Source: Bin87 sp965203195
GTDB lineage: Bacteria > Chloroflexota > Dehalococcoidia > Lucifugimonadales > UBA3495
Direction: 5' to 3'
NCBI GenBank assembly: GCA_965203195.1
Contig: OZ241860.1
Location: forward strand, 2,976,001-3,040,000
Length of the DNA: 64,000 bases
Positions 16,635 through 24,910 of this stretch are shown here, one piece after another. Both the position numbers and the translations under genes were made by a program. The notes beneath the pieces are model-generated. The model had not been told where the DNA came from and made no database searches. It saw only the letters and a list, made by a program, of their open reading frames with translations. Position 1 is the stretch's first letter. Each line of letters starts with the position of its first letter.

Positions 16635-17705
16635 ATGAAGTTCGGTTTGATGTACGAAATCCAGGTGCCGGAGCCCCATTACCCCGGCATTGAGGCCGAG
16701 CGCTACAAGCAGGTTATGGCGCAGGTGGAGCTGGCTGACGATGTTGGCTTTCACTACTTCTGGACGGTGGAGCATCACTTCCTGCGGGAGTTTTCGCACT
16801 GCTCCGCGCCGGAAGTGCTGTATGGGGCCATTTCCCAGCGCACCCGTCGCATCCGCATCGGCCACGCGGTGGCCCTGCTGCCCGGGGCTTACAACCATCC
16901 GGTGCGGGTGGCCGAGCGCGCCGCGGTGCTGGACATCGTCAGCGACGGGCGCATGGATCTGGGGACGGGCCGCTCCACTACCCTCACTGAGATGGACGGC
17001 TTTGAGGTTGACCCGGAAACCACCAAAGCCCAGTGGCGGGAGGCCATTGGCATGATACCGCGGATGTGGACGGAGGATCCGTTCTCCCATGCGGGCGAGT
17101 TTTACAACATCCCGCCGCGGTCGGTCATCCCCAAGCCGGTGCAGGATCCACATCCGCCGCTGTGGATGGCGTGCAGTCAGCCGGCATCCTTTGGCGAGGC
17201 GGGCGAGCTGGGCGTGGGCGTGCTGTGCTTCAACCTGGGCGGACACGACCAGCTGGTGGAACGGGTGCGGATTTACCGCGAGGCGGTAGAAAACGCCCGG
17301 CCCATCGGGCGGGCGGTCAACGATAAAATCGCCGCCCTGTGCATGGTGCACGTGGCGGAAACTGATGAGGAAGCCTACGCGGCGGCGGCGCGCGAGGGCG
17401 AGTGGTTTGTGGGCAAGGCCGAGGAGCTGTACGCGCCCTGGGCCGGGCGCAGCGTGCCCGACAGCTACCGCTTCGCGGTGGACGCCGTGCAGACCGAGCG
17501 GGTGAACAAGACGGCCGACGACCACATCGCCTCCGGGGCGTTTGCGATGGGGACGCCGGAGACGGTCATCAAGACCATTGAAAAGTATCGGGAGGCGGGG
17601 GTTGACCAGCTGCTTTGCTTTATGCAGATGGGGAACCTGCCGCACAGCAAGATAATGAACAGCATCCGACTGTTCGGGAAGTATGTTATACCGCACTTCC
17701 TGTAA
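16635..17705 (+). CDS. LLM-class flavin-dependent oxidoreductase
   Basis: A 356-residue luciferase-like monooxygenase. Seen are MKFGLMYEIQVP, VELADDVGFHYFWTVEHHFL with the typical EHH, IRIGHAVALLPGAYNHPVRVAER, DIVSDGRMDLGTGRS and GTPETVIKTIEKY near the C-terminus. It is longer than the LLM gene at 8251 and belongs to another branch (bacterial luciferase alpha-like). The substrate cannot be told. AAAGGAGCAAGCAA precedes the ATG. A strong stem-loop follows the stop. Confidence 0.9.
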   Translation: MKFGLMYEIQVPEPHYPGIEAERYKQVMAQVELADDVGFHYFWTVEHHFLREFSHCSAPEVLYGAISQRTRRIRIGHAVALLPGAYNHPVRVAERAAVLDIVSDGRMDLGTGRSTTLTEMDGFEVDPETTKAQWREAIGMIPRMWTEDPFSHAGEFYNIPPRSVIPKPVQDPHPPLWMACSQPASFGEAGELGVGVLCFNLGGHDQLVERVRIYREAVENARPIGRAVNDKIAALCMVHVAETDEEAYAAAAREGEWFVGKAEELYAPWAGRSVPDSYRFAVDAVQTERVNKTADDHIASGAFAMGTPETVIKTIEKYREAGVDQLLCFMQMGNLPHSKIMNSIRLFGKYVIPHFL

Positions 17706-17727
17706 GCGGCGAGGCAGCCTTTTGCGA

Positions 17728-17773
17728 TTGCCCCACCCCGCCGCGACGGAACGGTCCCGGCGGGGCGGGGCAA
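17728..17773 (+). terminator. Stem-loop after the LLM gene
   Basis: A 16-base-pair stem with one mismatch (TTGCCCCACCCCGCCG pairing with CGGCGGGGCGGGGCAA) begins 22 bases after the stop. It has no T run, so it may be a processing or weak termination signal. Confidence 0.5.
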
Positions 17774-18017
17774 CCGATTTCGCTATCCGCAATGGCCGGC
17801 CGGCCCGGTTGCCGCCGTTGCGGTAAAAGCCGGAACCCAGTCAGCTCCGGGAACGGGTTAACTGCCGTGGCTACCGCATCCCGGATGCCGGCTGGCGCCG
17901 GAATGATAAAAACGGACGGCGGGCGATGATGGATCATAAGTTGACCATTGGCACGAAGCCGAGGCCGGCAAAGGTTGAAAGCGCTCGCCGGCGGGCGGCA
18001 TTTTCAGCACGGGATGG

Positions 18018-18026
18018 TGATATAAT
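18018..18026 (+). promoter_or_regulatory. Extended -10 TGATATAAT
   Basis: TGn plus a perfect TATAAT (18021-18026), followed 30 bases later by a GGAGGTGATG ribosome site and ATG 18061. The promoter and start signals are intact although the gene they served is broken. Confidence 0.45.
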
Positions 18027-18060
18027 CGGGCCGTATTCAGCCACTGCTGGAGGTGATGCT

Positions 18061-18250
18061 ATGGCCGCCGTCCTCTCTTACTGCGACGACCTGTAGCCCC
18101 CACTGTAGCTCCCCAAAGACGGACGCTACCGGGCAAGCAGACCTGCCGCCTCTGCCACTACCGCTTCACTCAAGTATGGACGTTGCGCGGTTCGCTGGCG
18201 TTGGCGTGTTTGCGTCCGGGGCGAGGCCAGAAATCCGATGCCAGCGCGTG
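18061..18250 (+). pseudogene. Possible remnant of a zinc-ribbon protein (transposase-like N-terminus)
   Basis: The ATG at 18061 with a good ribosome site gives only 11 codons before a stop. Nearby frames show two Cys pairs in zinc-ribbon order: CSPHCSSPK at 18092 in one frame and TCRLCHYRFT at 18141-18170 in another, about 17 residues apart. Such ribbons open IS1- and IS1595-type transposases and some regulators. Frameshifts and stops separate the parts. The identification is tentative. Confidence 0.28.
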
Positions 18251-18304
18251 TTGAAAAATACCGCCGGCGCCGGCGGATACGCCCGGCTTCGGAAAGAGGT
18301 TATA

Positions 18305-18724
18305 ATGAGGGACGAACCGCCCCCCATCAGCATACCGTCCAAAATTGCCGTCGCCGCGCTGGGGGTGTTGCTGATCACGATGGGGATGATGCTGATTTTC
18401 GGAGACAGGAAATGGCATGGGCTGGACACGCTGCTCACGGCGTCAATCCTGGTGCCGTTGTCGACGGCACTTTGGCCCTTGGTCGAGGTAGGAGGCAACA
18501 AATTGCTGTTCGGAATTGACGCCGCCCGCCGCGCCATCTGGCAGCGGGACCGGAAAATGTACGAAGCCGGCCTGAAGGCGGGGATCGCGGAAGGGCGCGC
18601 GGAAGGAGTCGAGGAAGGCTACCAGCAGGGTTACGATGCCCGCGCCGCAGAGGAACTGCCGCAGAACGGCGCCGGCAACAGGCATTCCCGGCGCCGGCGG
18701 AGGATTTTGCGCGATGACCACTGA
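18305..18724 (+). CDS. Small membrane protein of unknown function
   Basis: A 139-residue protein. Residues about 15-35 (AVAALGVLLITMGMMLIFG) and 45-62 form two likely membrane helices, followed by a charged cytoplasmic tail rich in Glu, Ala and Gly repeats (GIAEGRAEGVEEGYQQGYDARA) and a basic end. The repeated E-G-x pattern resembles the tail of short membrane proteins linked to Uma2 and similar accessory genes, without a known role. The ATG at 18305 follows AAAGAGG. The 3' end overlaps the enoyl-CoA hydratase start by 11 bases. Confidence 0.6.
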   Translation: MRDEPPPISIPSKIAVAALGVLLITMGMMLIFGDRKWHGLDTLLTASILVPLSTALWPLVEVGGNKLLFGIDAARRAIWQRDRKMYEAGLKAGIAEGRAEGVEEGYQQGYDARAAEELPQNGAGNRHSRRRRRILRDDH

Positions 18725-19520
18725 CAACCGCATCGAGTTTGAGCAGAAAGGGGCGCTGGCCGTAATCCGGCTGAACCGCCCGGAGGCGCGCAACGCCCTG
18801 TCGCCGGATATGGTGGGCCAGCTGGGGCAGGCAATAGCATCCTGCCGCGCCGGGGATATACGGGCCGTGCTGCTGACGGGAACGGATGGGGCGTTCTGCG
18901 CCGGTGCCGACGTGCGGGACTTTACGGCGCAGCTGGACGCCGGCGGGCCGGCGGGCCTGTCGGAACACCTGCGCCTTCTGGCCGACGCCCTGCACCGGGA
19001 AGTGGTGGCCGGCATCCGCCGGCTGGACAAGCCGGTGGTGGCCGCCGTCAACGGGGTGGCCGCCGGCGCCGGCTTCAGCTTGGCGCTGGCCTGTGACCTG
19101 CGGGTGGCCTCCGCCGACGCGCGGTTCCTGCTGGCCTACGCCAACATTGGCGGCACGGCCGACGGCGGCTCCACCTATATGCTGCCCCGCATTGTGGGGC
19201 AGGGGCGCGCCATGGAGATTTACCTGGCGCGGCAGCCCATCGGCGCTCAATACGCTCTGGAGCTGGGACTGGTGAATCAGGTCTTTGAACCGGCGCACTT
19301 TGAGCGGCACGCCATGGAAACCGCCGACCGCCTGGCGCAAGGCCCCACCCGCGCTTACGGCCGGGTCAAGGCGCTGTTTGACGCCAGCTGGGGCGCCGAC
19401 CTGCCCACGCAGCTGGATGCCGAAACGGAGGCCATCGCCGGCATCGGGCTGACGCGGGATTTCCAGGAAGGCATACGCGCCTTCACGCAGAAACGGCCGG
19501 CCTGGTTTCAAGGGCAGTAA
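18714..19520 (+). CDS. Enoyl-CoA hydratase/isomerase family protein
   Basis: A 268-residue crotonase-fold enzyme. The two oxyanion-hole regions are visible: FCAGADV at 61-67 and GAGFSLALACDLRVAS from 118. At the catalytic positions it has IGGTADGGSTYMLPR, so the second Glu of classical hydratases is replaced, pointing to an isomerase or PaaG-like branch. It acts on acyl-CoA thioesters, probably in fatty or aromatic acid breakdown. GGAGGATTTTGCGCG precedes the ATG at 18714. The next gene starts 17 bases later, so they may share an mRNA. Confidence 0.9.
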   Translation: MTTDNRIEFEQKGALAVIRLNRPEARNALSPDMVGQLGQAIASCRAGDIRAVLLTGTDGAFCAGADVRDFTAQLDAGGPAGLSEHLRLLADALHREVVAGIRRLDKPVVAAVNGVAAGAGFSLALACDLRVASADARFLLAYANIGGTADGGSTYMLPRIVGQGRAMEIYLARQPIGAQYALELGLVNQVFEPAHFERHAMETADRLAQGPTRAYGRVKALFDASWGADLPTQLDAETEAIAGIGLTRDFQEGIRAFTQKRPAWFQGQ

Positions 19521-19537
19521 CGGTAACGCCGCCGGAG

Positions 19538-20731
19538 GTGGTTGATTTGAGCGACAACAGCGTTACGATTGGGCCGGATACGGATACGCCGGACGCTGAC
19601 GCCAGGGCGCTGGATTTTCTGGCGCGGCTGGCGGCGCAGCCGGCCGTAGCCTTTCACGAAAGCGGCGTTGCCGGCGTTGTTCGCGCCGCCCTGGCCGAAA
19701 TCGGCGTGTCCTGGCGCACGGACGAATTCGGCAACATCATCGCCCGCATTGCCGGCGCCGGCGGGGACGCCGGAGGCCACCCGCCCATCGCTTTTATGGC
19801 GCATATGGACCATCCCGGCTTTGAGATTGTGGGCCGCGACGGGGATTATCTGGTGGGCCAGGCACTGGGCGGCGTGCCGCCGGGCGCTTTTGAGGCCGGA
19901 GTTCCGTTGCTGGTTATCGGGCCGGGCGGGGAGCGCATCGCCGCCGAAACCGTCGGCCTCCAAGTTGAATCCCAAGTCGTTGGTTCACACGGCGCGGCGG
20001 GGGAACGCCGGATCCTGGTCAGGCTGCGGGAACCTGGTGCCGGCACTGGCGCCGACTTGACGCCCCCGGCGCCGGCTGTTTTCGACCTGCCCGATTTCGT
20101 TATTGACGGCGACTATCTGGTGATGCGCGCCGCTGATGACCTGGCCGGCTGCGGCTGCATTCTCTCCGCCCTGGCGGCGCTGCGGGCGGCGCCGGCGGCC
20201 GGCGATGTCTATGGCGTTTTCACCCGCGCCGAGGAGGTGGGCCTGGTGGGAGCGCGTCTGCTGGCCGAGGCCGGCGCTCTGCCCGCAGACACGCTGGTGG
20301 TGTCGCTGGAATCATCCCGGACGCTGCCGGGCGCGGAAATCGGCGCCGGCCCGGTGATACGCGTAGGCGACGCCGGCAGCACTTTCAGCTACGATGCCGA
20401 GTCGGCGCTGATCCGGGCGCGGGAAAGCCTGACGGCGCAGAACGACGGTTTTCGCAGCCAGCGTCAGCTGATGAGCGGGGGCGTGTGCGAGGCCAGCGCG
20501 TTTCTGGCCTACGGCTACCGCGCCACCGGCATGGCGTTTCCGCTGGGCAATTATCACAACGGCGGCCCCGGCGGCGCCATCGCCGCCGAGTACATTCACC
20601 GCGACGATTATCTGGGCGGCGCAGCGCTGGTGGCCGAGGCGGCGCGGCAGGTTCCCATGCGGTGGGATACGGCCTTTCGCCGGCGTATCCGCCAGGTACC
20701 GGACGGGATGCGGGCGCGGCTGGGCGGGTAG
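19538..20731 (+). CDS. M42/M20-like metallopeptidase
   Basis: A 397-residue aminopeptidase-like protein of the M42 type (clan MH). Metal ligands are visible: AHMDHPG (His and Asp of the first site), ADDLAG (bridging Asp), RAEEVG (catalytic Glu pair), SLESS (Asp/Glu ligand) and NYHNGGPGG near the C-terminus (last His). An inserted region around residues 90-170 would be the lid or tetramerisation domain. It probably cleaves N-terminal residues from peptides in the cytoplasm. GTG 19538 follows GCCGGAGGTG; TTG codons just after it are alternatives. Confidence 0.82.
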   Translation: MVDLSDNSVTIGPDTDTPDADARALDFLARLAAQPAVAFHESGVAGVVRAALAEIGVSWRTDEFGNIIARIAGAGGDAGGHPPIAFMAHMDHPGFEIVGRDGDYLVGQALGGVPPGAFEAGVPLLVIGPGGERIAAETVGLQVESQVVGSHGAAGERRILVRLREPGAGTGADLTPPAPAVFDLPDFVIDGDYLVMRAADDLAGCGCILSALAALRAAPAAGDVYGVFTRAEEVGLVGARLLAEAGALPADTLVVSLESSRTLPGAEIGAGPVIRVGDAGSTFSYDAESALIRARESLTAQNDGFRSQRQLMSGGVCEASAFLAYGYRATGMAFPLGNYHNGGPGGAIAAEYIHRDDYLGGAALVAEAARQVPMRWDTAFRRRIRQVPDGMRARLGG

Positions 20732-20762
20732 AAACGGCGCCTACCCGCCGGCGCAACCGCGC

Positions 20763-21686
20763 CTACGCTTGCTGTTCACGGAGGCGGCGTATTTCCTCTT
20801 GCAACGCCTGCGCCCTGGCTTCGGTGGCCTGGCGGGCGGTTTCGGCTTCGGTGACGGCGGCTTCGGCGGCCTGGCGAGCGGTCTCGGCTTCGCTGGCGAT
20901 AGCCTCGGCTTCGGTGACGGCGGCTTCGGCGGCCTGGCGGGCGGTTTCGGCCTCGGTGGCGATGGCTTCGGCTTCGGTGACAGCAGCTTCGGCGGCCTGG
21001 CGGGCTGCGGTCTCCGACTGTAGCAGATCCTCGCTTTCGGTCAGGGTGCGCAGGCGTTCACCCGTTGCCGGGTCATAGACCCGCAGGCGCAAGCCTTCCT
21101 CAACTCGGAACTCCAGCCCCAGCAGCGGGCTGTGCCCCCGCAGTACGCCCGATGCGTCCATAATGACCGGCAGCGGCCCGTACTGCCCGGTTACGGGATC
21201 CAGCACCTCCCCTACCAGAACCGGTGTAAAGCAAAGCCCCGTCGGGTCAAAGCGCCAGTATTCCCGGACGCCCAACAGGGCGTAGAGGATGCGCTTGTCG
21301 TACACATCCCGCCGCCAGGTGCCCGGCGACGCGATTTCCATCACAAAGTCGGGGGCTTTGCCTTCGCGCCAGACCAGCCAGGAATCCCGGGGGTGGCGGC
21401 TGGTGACCCCGAACACGACGAAAATGTCCGGGGCCACGCGGATGTCCGTCCGGTTCATCCGGTAGTACACCAGCATATCGCCGATGACATAGACATCGGG
21501 GCGGTCGCGGAACCAGTGGCGCATTTCGGCCACGGTTTCGGTCATCGGAATGTACTGCTGTTCGCTTTCAGCCATGGGTTCGTCGTCCGAGGAGGGGTAG
21601 ATGATGGAGAGATCGTCGACTTCGTCGGCGTCCGGCCGGCTGAAGCCGAGGGCGACGGCGACGGGTTGGCGTGGTTTGGTGACCAT
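20763..21686 (-). CDS. Uma2 family protein with a C-terminal repeated coiled coil
   Basis: A 307-residue protein. Residues about 40-200 are an Uma2-type domain (RVAPDIFVVFGV, PDFVMEIASPGTWRRD, KRILYALLGVREYWRFDP). The C-terminal 85 residues are a coiled coil made of a 21-residue repeat, RQAAEAAVTEAEAIATEAETA, present almost three times, then a final variant ending in EEIRRLREQQA. Twenty-one residues equal three heptads. Uma2 proteins with such tails are known, and they probably oligomerise. The start at 21686 is preferred to an ATG 33 bases upstream because GGAG is ten bases before it. An extended -10 lies at 21750-21758. Confidence 0.85.
   Translation of the reverse strand: MVTKPRQPVAVALGFSRPDADEVDDLSIIYPSSDDEPMAESEQQYIPMTETVAEMRHWFRDRPDVYVIGDMLVYYRMNRTDIRVAPDIFVVFGVTSRHPRDSWLVWREGKAPDFVMEIASPGTWRRDVYDKRILYALLGVREYWRFDPTGLCFTPVLVGEVLDPVTGQYGPLPVIMDASGVLRGHSPLLGLEFRVEEGLRLRVYDPATGERLRTLTESEDLLQSETAARQAAEAAVTEAEAIATEAETARQAAEAAVTEAEAIASEAETARQAAEAAVTEAETARQATEARAQALQEEIRRLREQQA
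20800..21013 (-). repeat. 63-base tandem repeat coding for coiled-coil heptads
   Basis: The segment has about three copies of a 63-base unit (GCGGCCTCGGCGGTTTCG-like on the plus strand), each coding 21 residues rich in Ala and Glu. The copies differ at a few positions only, so their number may vary between strains. Confidence 0.7.
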
Positions 21687-21749
21687 AGTTGCGGTACTCC
21701 AATGGAGATGCCCGGCCAATATGCCCGGTCAGGATGCCCGGCGGGGCCG

Positions 21750-21758
21750 ATTATAGCA
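21750..21758 (-). promoter_or_regulatory. Extended -10 TGCTATAAT on the minus strand
   Basis: Read on the minus strand the element is TGCTATAAT, 64 bases before the Uma2 start at 21686. The same TGCTATAAT occurs before the methyltransferase gene. Confidence 0.5.
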
Positions 21759-21810
21759 TAATGACGCGGCCGGACGGACGACGCCGGGGCCACGCAAGCG
21801 CGCCGGATTT

Positions 21811-21819
21811 TGGTACAAT
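21811..21819 (+). promoter_or_regulatory. Extended -10 TGGTACAAT before the MBL gene
   Basis: TGn plus TACAAT lies 63 bases before the ATG at 21882 and diverges from the minus-strand promoter about 55 bases away. Confidence 0.45.
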
Positions 21820-21881
21820 GGCGGCGGCGAATCTCTATCTACGCCATTGCGATGCGACCACACGCAGGAGGAGGCGGCGCT

Positions 21882-22541
21882 ATGCCAGTTCATTACCAGG
21901 CGCAAGGCGCGGGCGATGTCACCGTGCACAAAATTGAAATGGGGCCTTACGGCAACAACGGGTACATCGTGGTCTGCCCCGACACCAACCAGGGCGTGGT
22001 CATCGACACCCCCGCCGAGCCGGAAAAGATGCTGGACGAGGTGAAAGCCCACAACATCGACGTCCAGGCGATTCTGATTACCCACGGCCACCAGGATCAT
22101 CTGCTGGGCTATGCGGAAATCACCGCCGGGCTGGGCGTCCCCGTGGCGATGGGCGAAGCGGACGCCGGCCTGCCGCCCACGCCGCCCCAGCGGAACCTCC
22201 AGGACGGGGACGCGATCGCTTTCGGCAATCGCGTCATCCGGGCCATCAGCACGCCGGGGCATACCGATGGCTCGACCTGCTACCTGGTGGGCAGCCACCT
22301 GTTCGCCGGCGACACGCTGTTTCCCGCCGGGCCCGGCAAGTCCCGCAGCCCCGAAGCGTTGCGGCAGGAACTGGACAGCATCAGTGGCAAACTGCTGCCG
22401 CTGCCCGATGACACCCGCGTCTATCCCGGACACGGCCCGGAGGAGAGTGTCATCGGCGAAGCCCGCCGCCGGTACGACATCTTTATGTCCCGCCCGCACC
22501 CCGATGACCTGCACGGCGATGTGGACTGGCTGAACACCTGA
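21882..22541 (+). CDS. Metallo-beta-lactamase fold hydrolase (glyoxalase II-like)
   Basis: A 219-residue MBL-fold protein. The zinc site is complete: H68-x-H70-x-D72-H73 (THGHQDH), H127 in TPGHTDGS, D144 in FAGDTLF and H184 in YPGHGP. The size and motif spacing match small glyoxalase II-like thioesterases. It probably hydrolyses a thioester or lactone; the true substrate is open. A strong GCAGGAGGAGGCGGC precedes the ATG. A stem-loop with an 11-base stem follows the stop. Confidence 0.9.
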   Translation: MPVHYQAQGAGDVTVHKIEMGPYGNNGYIVVCPDTNQGVVIDTPAEPEKMLDEVKAHNIDVQAILITHGHQDHLLGYAEITAGLGVPVAMGEADAGLPPTPPQRNLQDGDAIAFGNRVIRAISTPGHTDGSTCYLVGSHLFAGDTLFPAGPGKSRSPEALRQELDSISGKLLPLPDDTRVYPGHGPEESVIGEARRRYDIFMSRPHPDDLHGDVDWLNT

Positions 22542-22551
22542 TTCCGGCAGG

Positions 22552-22581
22552 CGCAGCGGGGCATCGCGGCGCCCCGCTGCG
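22552..22581 (+). terminator. Stem-loop after the MBL gene
   Basis: CGCAGCGGGGC pairs with GCCCCGCTGCG over 11 bases with an 8-base loop, ten bases after the stop. No T run follows. Confidence 0.5.
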
Positions 22582-22688
22582 ACATTCCGCTCCATCTCGC
22601 GTTCTGCTGTCATTCCGCCATTGCCGCCGCAATGACGGCGTAAAACGCCAGCGCGCCCACACCCCCAACGGGTTACAAGGACGGGTTA

Positions 22689-23957
22689 ATGTACCAGAGT
22701 TCGGTTCTGGATAACGGGCTGCGGGTTTTGACGGCGGAAATGCCTCACACCCGCAGCGTAGCAATGTTTATCGCCGTCGGCGCCGGCTCCCGCTACGAGC
22801 CGGCGGAGCGGGCCGGCCTGTCGCACTTTCTGGAACACCTGCCCTTCAAGGGAACCCGCCACTGGCCCACGCCGCTGGCGATTTCCGAGGCCGTGGAAGG
22901 CGTGGGCGGGATTATGAACGCCGCCACCGACCGGGAGATGACCTCTTTCTGGTGTAAAGTCGCCAGCGTCCACGCCGACCGCGCCCTGCCCGTGCTGCTG
23001 GATCTGGTGCGGCATCCGCTGCTGGACGCCGGGGAAATGGAAAAGGAGCGCGCCGTCATTCTGGACGAACTGCGGATGACCAACGACTACCCGGCGCAGG
23101 TGTGCGAGCTGCTTATGGACCGGGCGCTGTGGCCGGAGCAGGCCATGGGGCGCGATGTGGGCGGCGCCCCCGATACCGTCGCCGCCATTACGCCGGACGA
23201 TGTGCGAGAGTATATGGAGGCGCAATACCGCCCCAACAATATAGTCGTCGGCGTGGCCGGCGCCATCAGTCACCGGGAGACGCTGCGGCTGGTTGCCAAC
23301 GGCGTTGCGGATTGGCAACCGGCCGAGGTCCGGCCCTGGGAGCCGGTTTCGCCCGCGGCCGAGGATGCCCCGGCCCTGCTGGCGGAACGCCGCGATACGG
23401 AGGACACCAGCCTGTGTCTCGGCCTGCCCGGCCTGTCGCTGACCGACCCGGATCGCTACGCCGCCGTCGTGCTGAACGGCGTTCTGGGCGACGGGATGAG
23501 CAGCCGTCTGTTTCAGCGGCTGCGGGAAGAGCTGGGCATCACCTATGATGTGCATAGCGGCATCAGCAATTACCGGGACTGCGGCGCGCTGGTCATATCC
23601 TGCGGCGTGGAGCCGGGGCGGGCGCTGGAAGCGGTGTTGGCGGCGCGGCGGGAACTACTGGGGCTGCTGGCCCCGGCGCCGGCGGCGGAAATCCACAAGG
23701 CGCGGGAATTCATCAAGGGACGGCTGCTGATGCGGATGGAGGACTCCCGCGCCGTGGCGGCCTGGCTGGCGTCCCAGGAGCTGCTGACGGGCCAGGTGAT
23801 TACGCCGGACGAAACGGCGGCGGCCATTGACGCGGTGACTGCTGACGATGCGCGGCGCGTTGCGGAACGCATCATTGAGCCGGCAGCCCTGCGGATGGCG
23901 CTGGTGGGGCCGCACGACGATGCCGGCGATTTTGCGGCGGCGCTGGCCGGCGACTGA
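22689..23957 (+). CDS. M16 family zinc peptidase (PqqL/MPP-like)
   Basis: A 422-residue M16 peptidase. The inverted zinc motif HFLEH is at 46-50 and the distal ligand E127 stands 77 residues later, as the HxxEH-x76-E rule requires. The second half (from about 220) is the inactive homologous domain with LGDGMSSRLFQRLREELGITYDV, as in processing-peptidase subunits. Single-gene active M16B proteins occur in most bacteria; they cut short peptides or process secreted proteins. AAGGACGGGTTA precedes the ATG. The aldolase gene starts 25 bases after its stop. Confidence 0.93.
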   Translation: MYQSSVLDNGLRVLTAEMPHTRSVAMFIAVGAGSRYEPAERAGLSHFLEHLPFKGTRHWPTPLAISEAVEGVGGIMNAATDREMTSFWCKVASVHADRALPVLLDLVRHPLLDAGEMEKERAVILDELRMTNDYPAQVCELLMDRALWPEQAMGRDVGGAPDTVAAITPDDVREYMEAQYRPNNIVVGVAGAISHRETLRLVANGVADWQPAEVRPWEPVSPAAEDAPALLAERRDTEDTSLCLGLPGLSLTDPDRYAAVVLNGVLGDGMSSRLFQRLREELGITYDVHSGISNYRDCGALVISCGVEPGRALEAVLAARRELLGLLAPAPAAEIHKAREFIKGRLLMRMEDSRAVAAWLASQELLTGQVITPDETAAAIDAVTADDARRVAERIIEPAALRMALVGPHDDAGDFAAALAGD

Positions 23958-23982
23958 TCTGTTTATAAAAGGAGATGAGGAT

Positions 23983-24843
23983 ATGGCGACGACGCGCTAC
24001 AATAAGGTCATCCAGCTTTTGGAGAATGACCAGCCCGTGTTCGGCACCGGCCTGATTTGGAACGGCAACCTGGACGAAATGACCTACTTTGCCGATTCCG
24101 ACTACGATATGGTGATGATCGAGATGGAACACGAGGGGCTGTCGTTCAACAACCTGCGGACTTCGCTCCAGTTTCTGCTCAACCGCAAGCGGGTGGCGGA
24201 AGCCGGGAGTTTGCAGGCGGATCCAACGCCGGTGGTGCGGATCCCGCCCAACGCGCGGGAACAGAACCAGTGGGTCATCAAGCAGGCGCTGGATACGGGG
24301 GTGTACGGCCTGATACTGCCGCACCTGGATACGGTGGCCGGAGCGCAGTCCGCAGTGCGGGCGGCGCGGTATCCGCAACCGCCGGGAGCGGCGGATTTTG
24401 AGCCGGCGGGAGAACGGGGCTGGTGGTATCGCATTGCGCCGCGCTATTGGGGCCTCACGCCGGCGGAGTATTACGACGCCGCTGACATCTGGCCGCTGGA
24501 TCCCGATGGCAACCTGCTGCTGATGGGCATCGTTGAGGAACCGGCAGGCGTCCGCAACCTGCCCGACATTCTGCGGGAAGCGCCGGGCATTGGCGCCATC
24601 TGGGCCGGCCCCGGCGATATGTCCGTGGCCCTGGGGCATAAGGGCAACGCCGGCCACCCGGAGGTGCAGGAGATGCTGCTCCGTATCCTCGGCATCTGCC
24701 AGGACGCCGGCGTGCCTTGCGCCGTCGGCTGCACGGCCGATGAGGTGCCGATGCGTCTGGAGCAGGGTTTCCGCATCCTCATCACGGCGCCCACGCGGAC
24801 GGCAGCGGGTCTGGCCGAGGGGCGCCGCATCGCCGGGCGGTAA
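23983..24843 (+). CDS. HpcH/HpaI aldolase family protein
   Basis: A 286-residue member of the HpcH/HpaI (class II pyruvate aldolase/citrate lyase beta) family. Visible are FGTGLIWNGN, the MIEMEHEGLS strand, VVRIPPN (substrate-binding Arg), GLILPHLDT, the IVEEPAGVRN metal-ligand Glu region and IWAGPGDMSVALGHKGN with the metal-binding Asp. These enzymes split or join hydroxy-oxo acids with a divalent metal. AAAAGGAGATGAGG precedes the ATG. Its proximity to the M16 gene suggests co-transcription without an obvious shared pathway. Confidence 0.87.
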   Translation: MATTRYNKVIQLLENDQPVFGTGLIWNGNLDEMTYFADSDYDMVMIEMEHEGLSFNNLRTSLQFLLNRKRVAEAGSLQADPTPVVRIPPNAREQNQWVIKQALDTGVYGLILPHLDTVAGAQSAVRAARYPQPPGAADFEPAGERGWWYRIAPRYWGLTPAEYYDAADIWPLDPDGNLLLMGIVEEPAGVRNLPDILREAPGIGAIWAGPGDMSVALGHKGNAGHPEVQEMLLRILGICQDAGVPCAVGCTADEVPMRLEQGFRILITAPTRTAAGLAEGRRIAGR

Positions 24844-24857
24844 GAACAAAAGCGAAA

Positions 24858-24885
24858 GCGGGGCCGGCGCTGCTGCCGGCCCCGC
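24858..24885. terminator. Bidirectional stem-loop between convergent genes
   Basis: GCGGGGCCGGC pairs perfectly with GCCGGCCCCGC around a 6-base loop, between the aldolase gene and the convergent Uma2 array. Symmetric placement suits termination from both sides. Confidence 0.6.
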
Positions 24886-24910
24886 GCCGTCGGCCTGGCA
24901 ACCGGGACGG

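Larger units (their letters stand above)
17774..18304. other. Non-coding stretch with a promoter and decayed gene fragments
   Basis: No intact gene is seen in this half kilobase. It holds a CCCGGATGCCGGC repeat element near 17879 (also near 637), an extended -10 at 18018-18026 and the zinc-ribbon remnant described separately. Confidence 0.45.
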
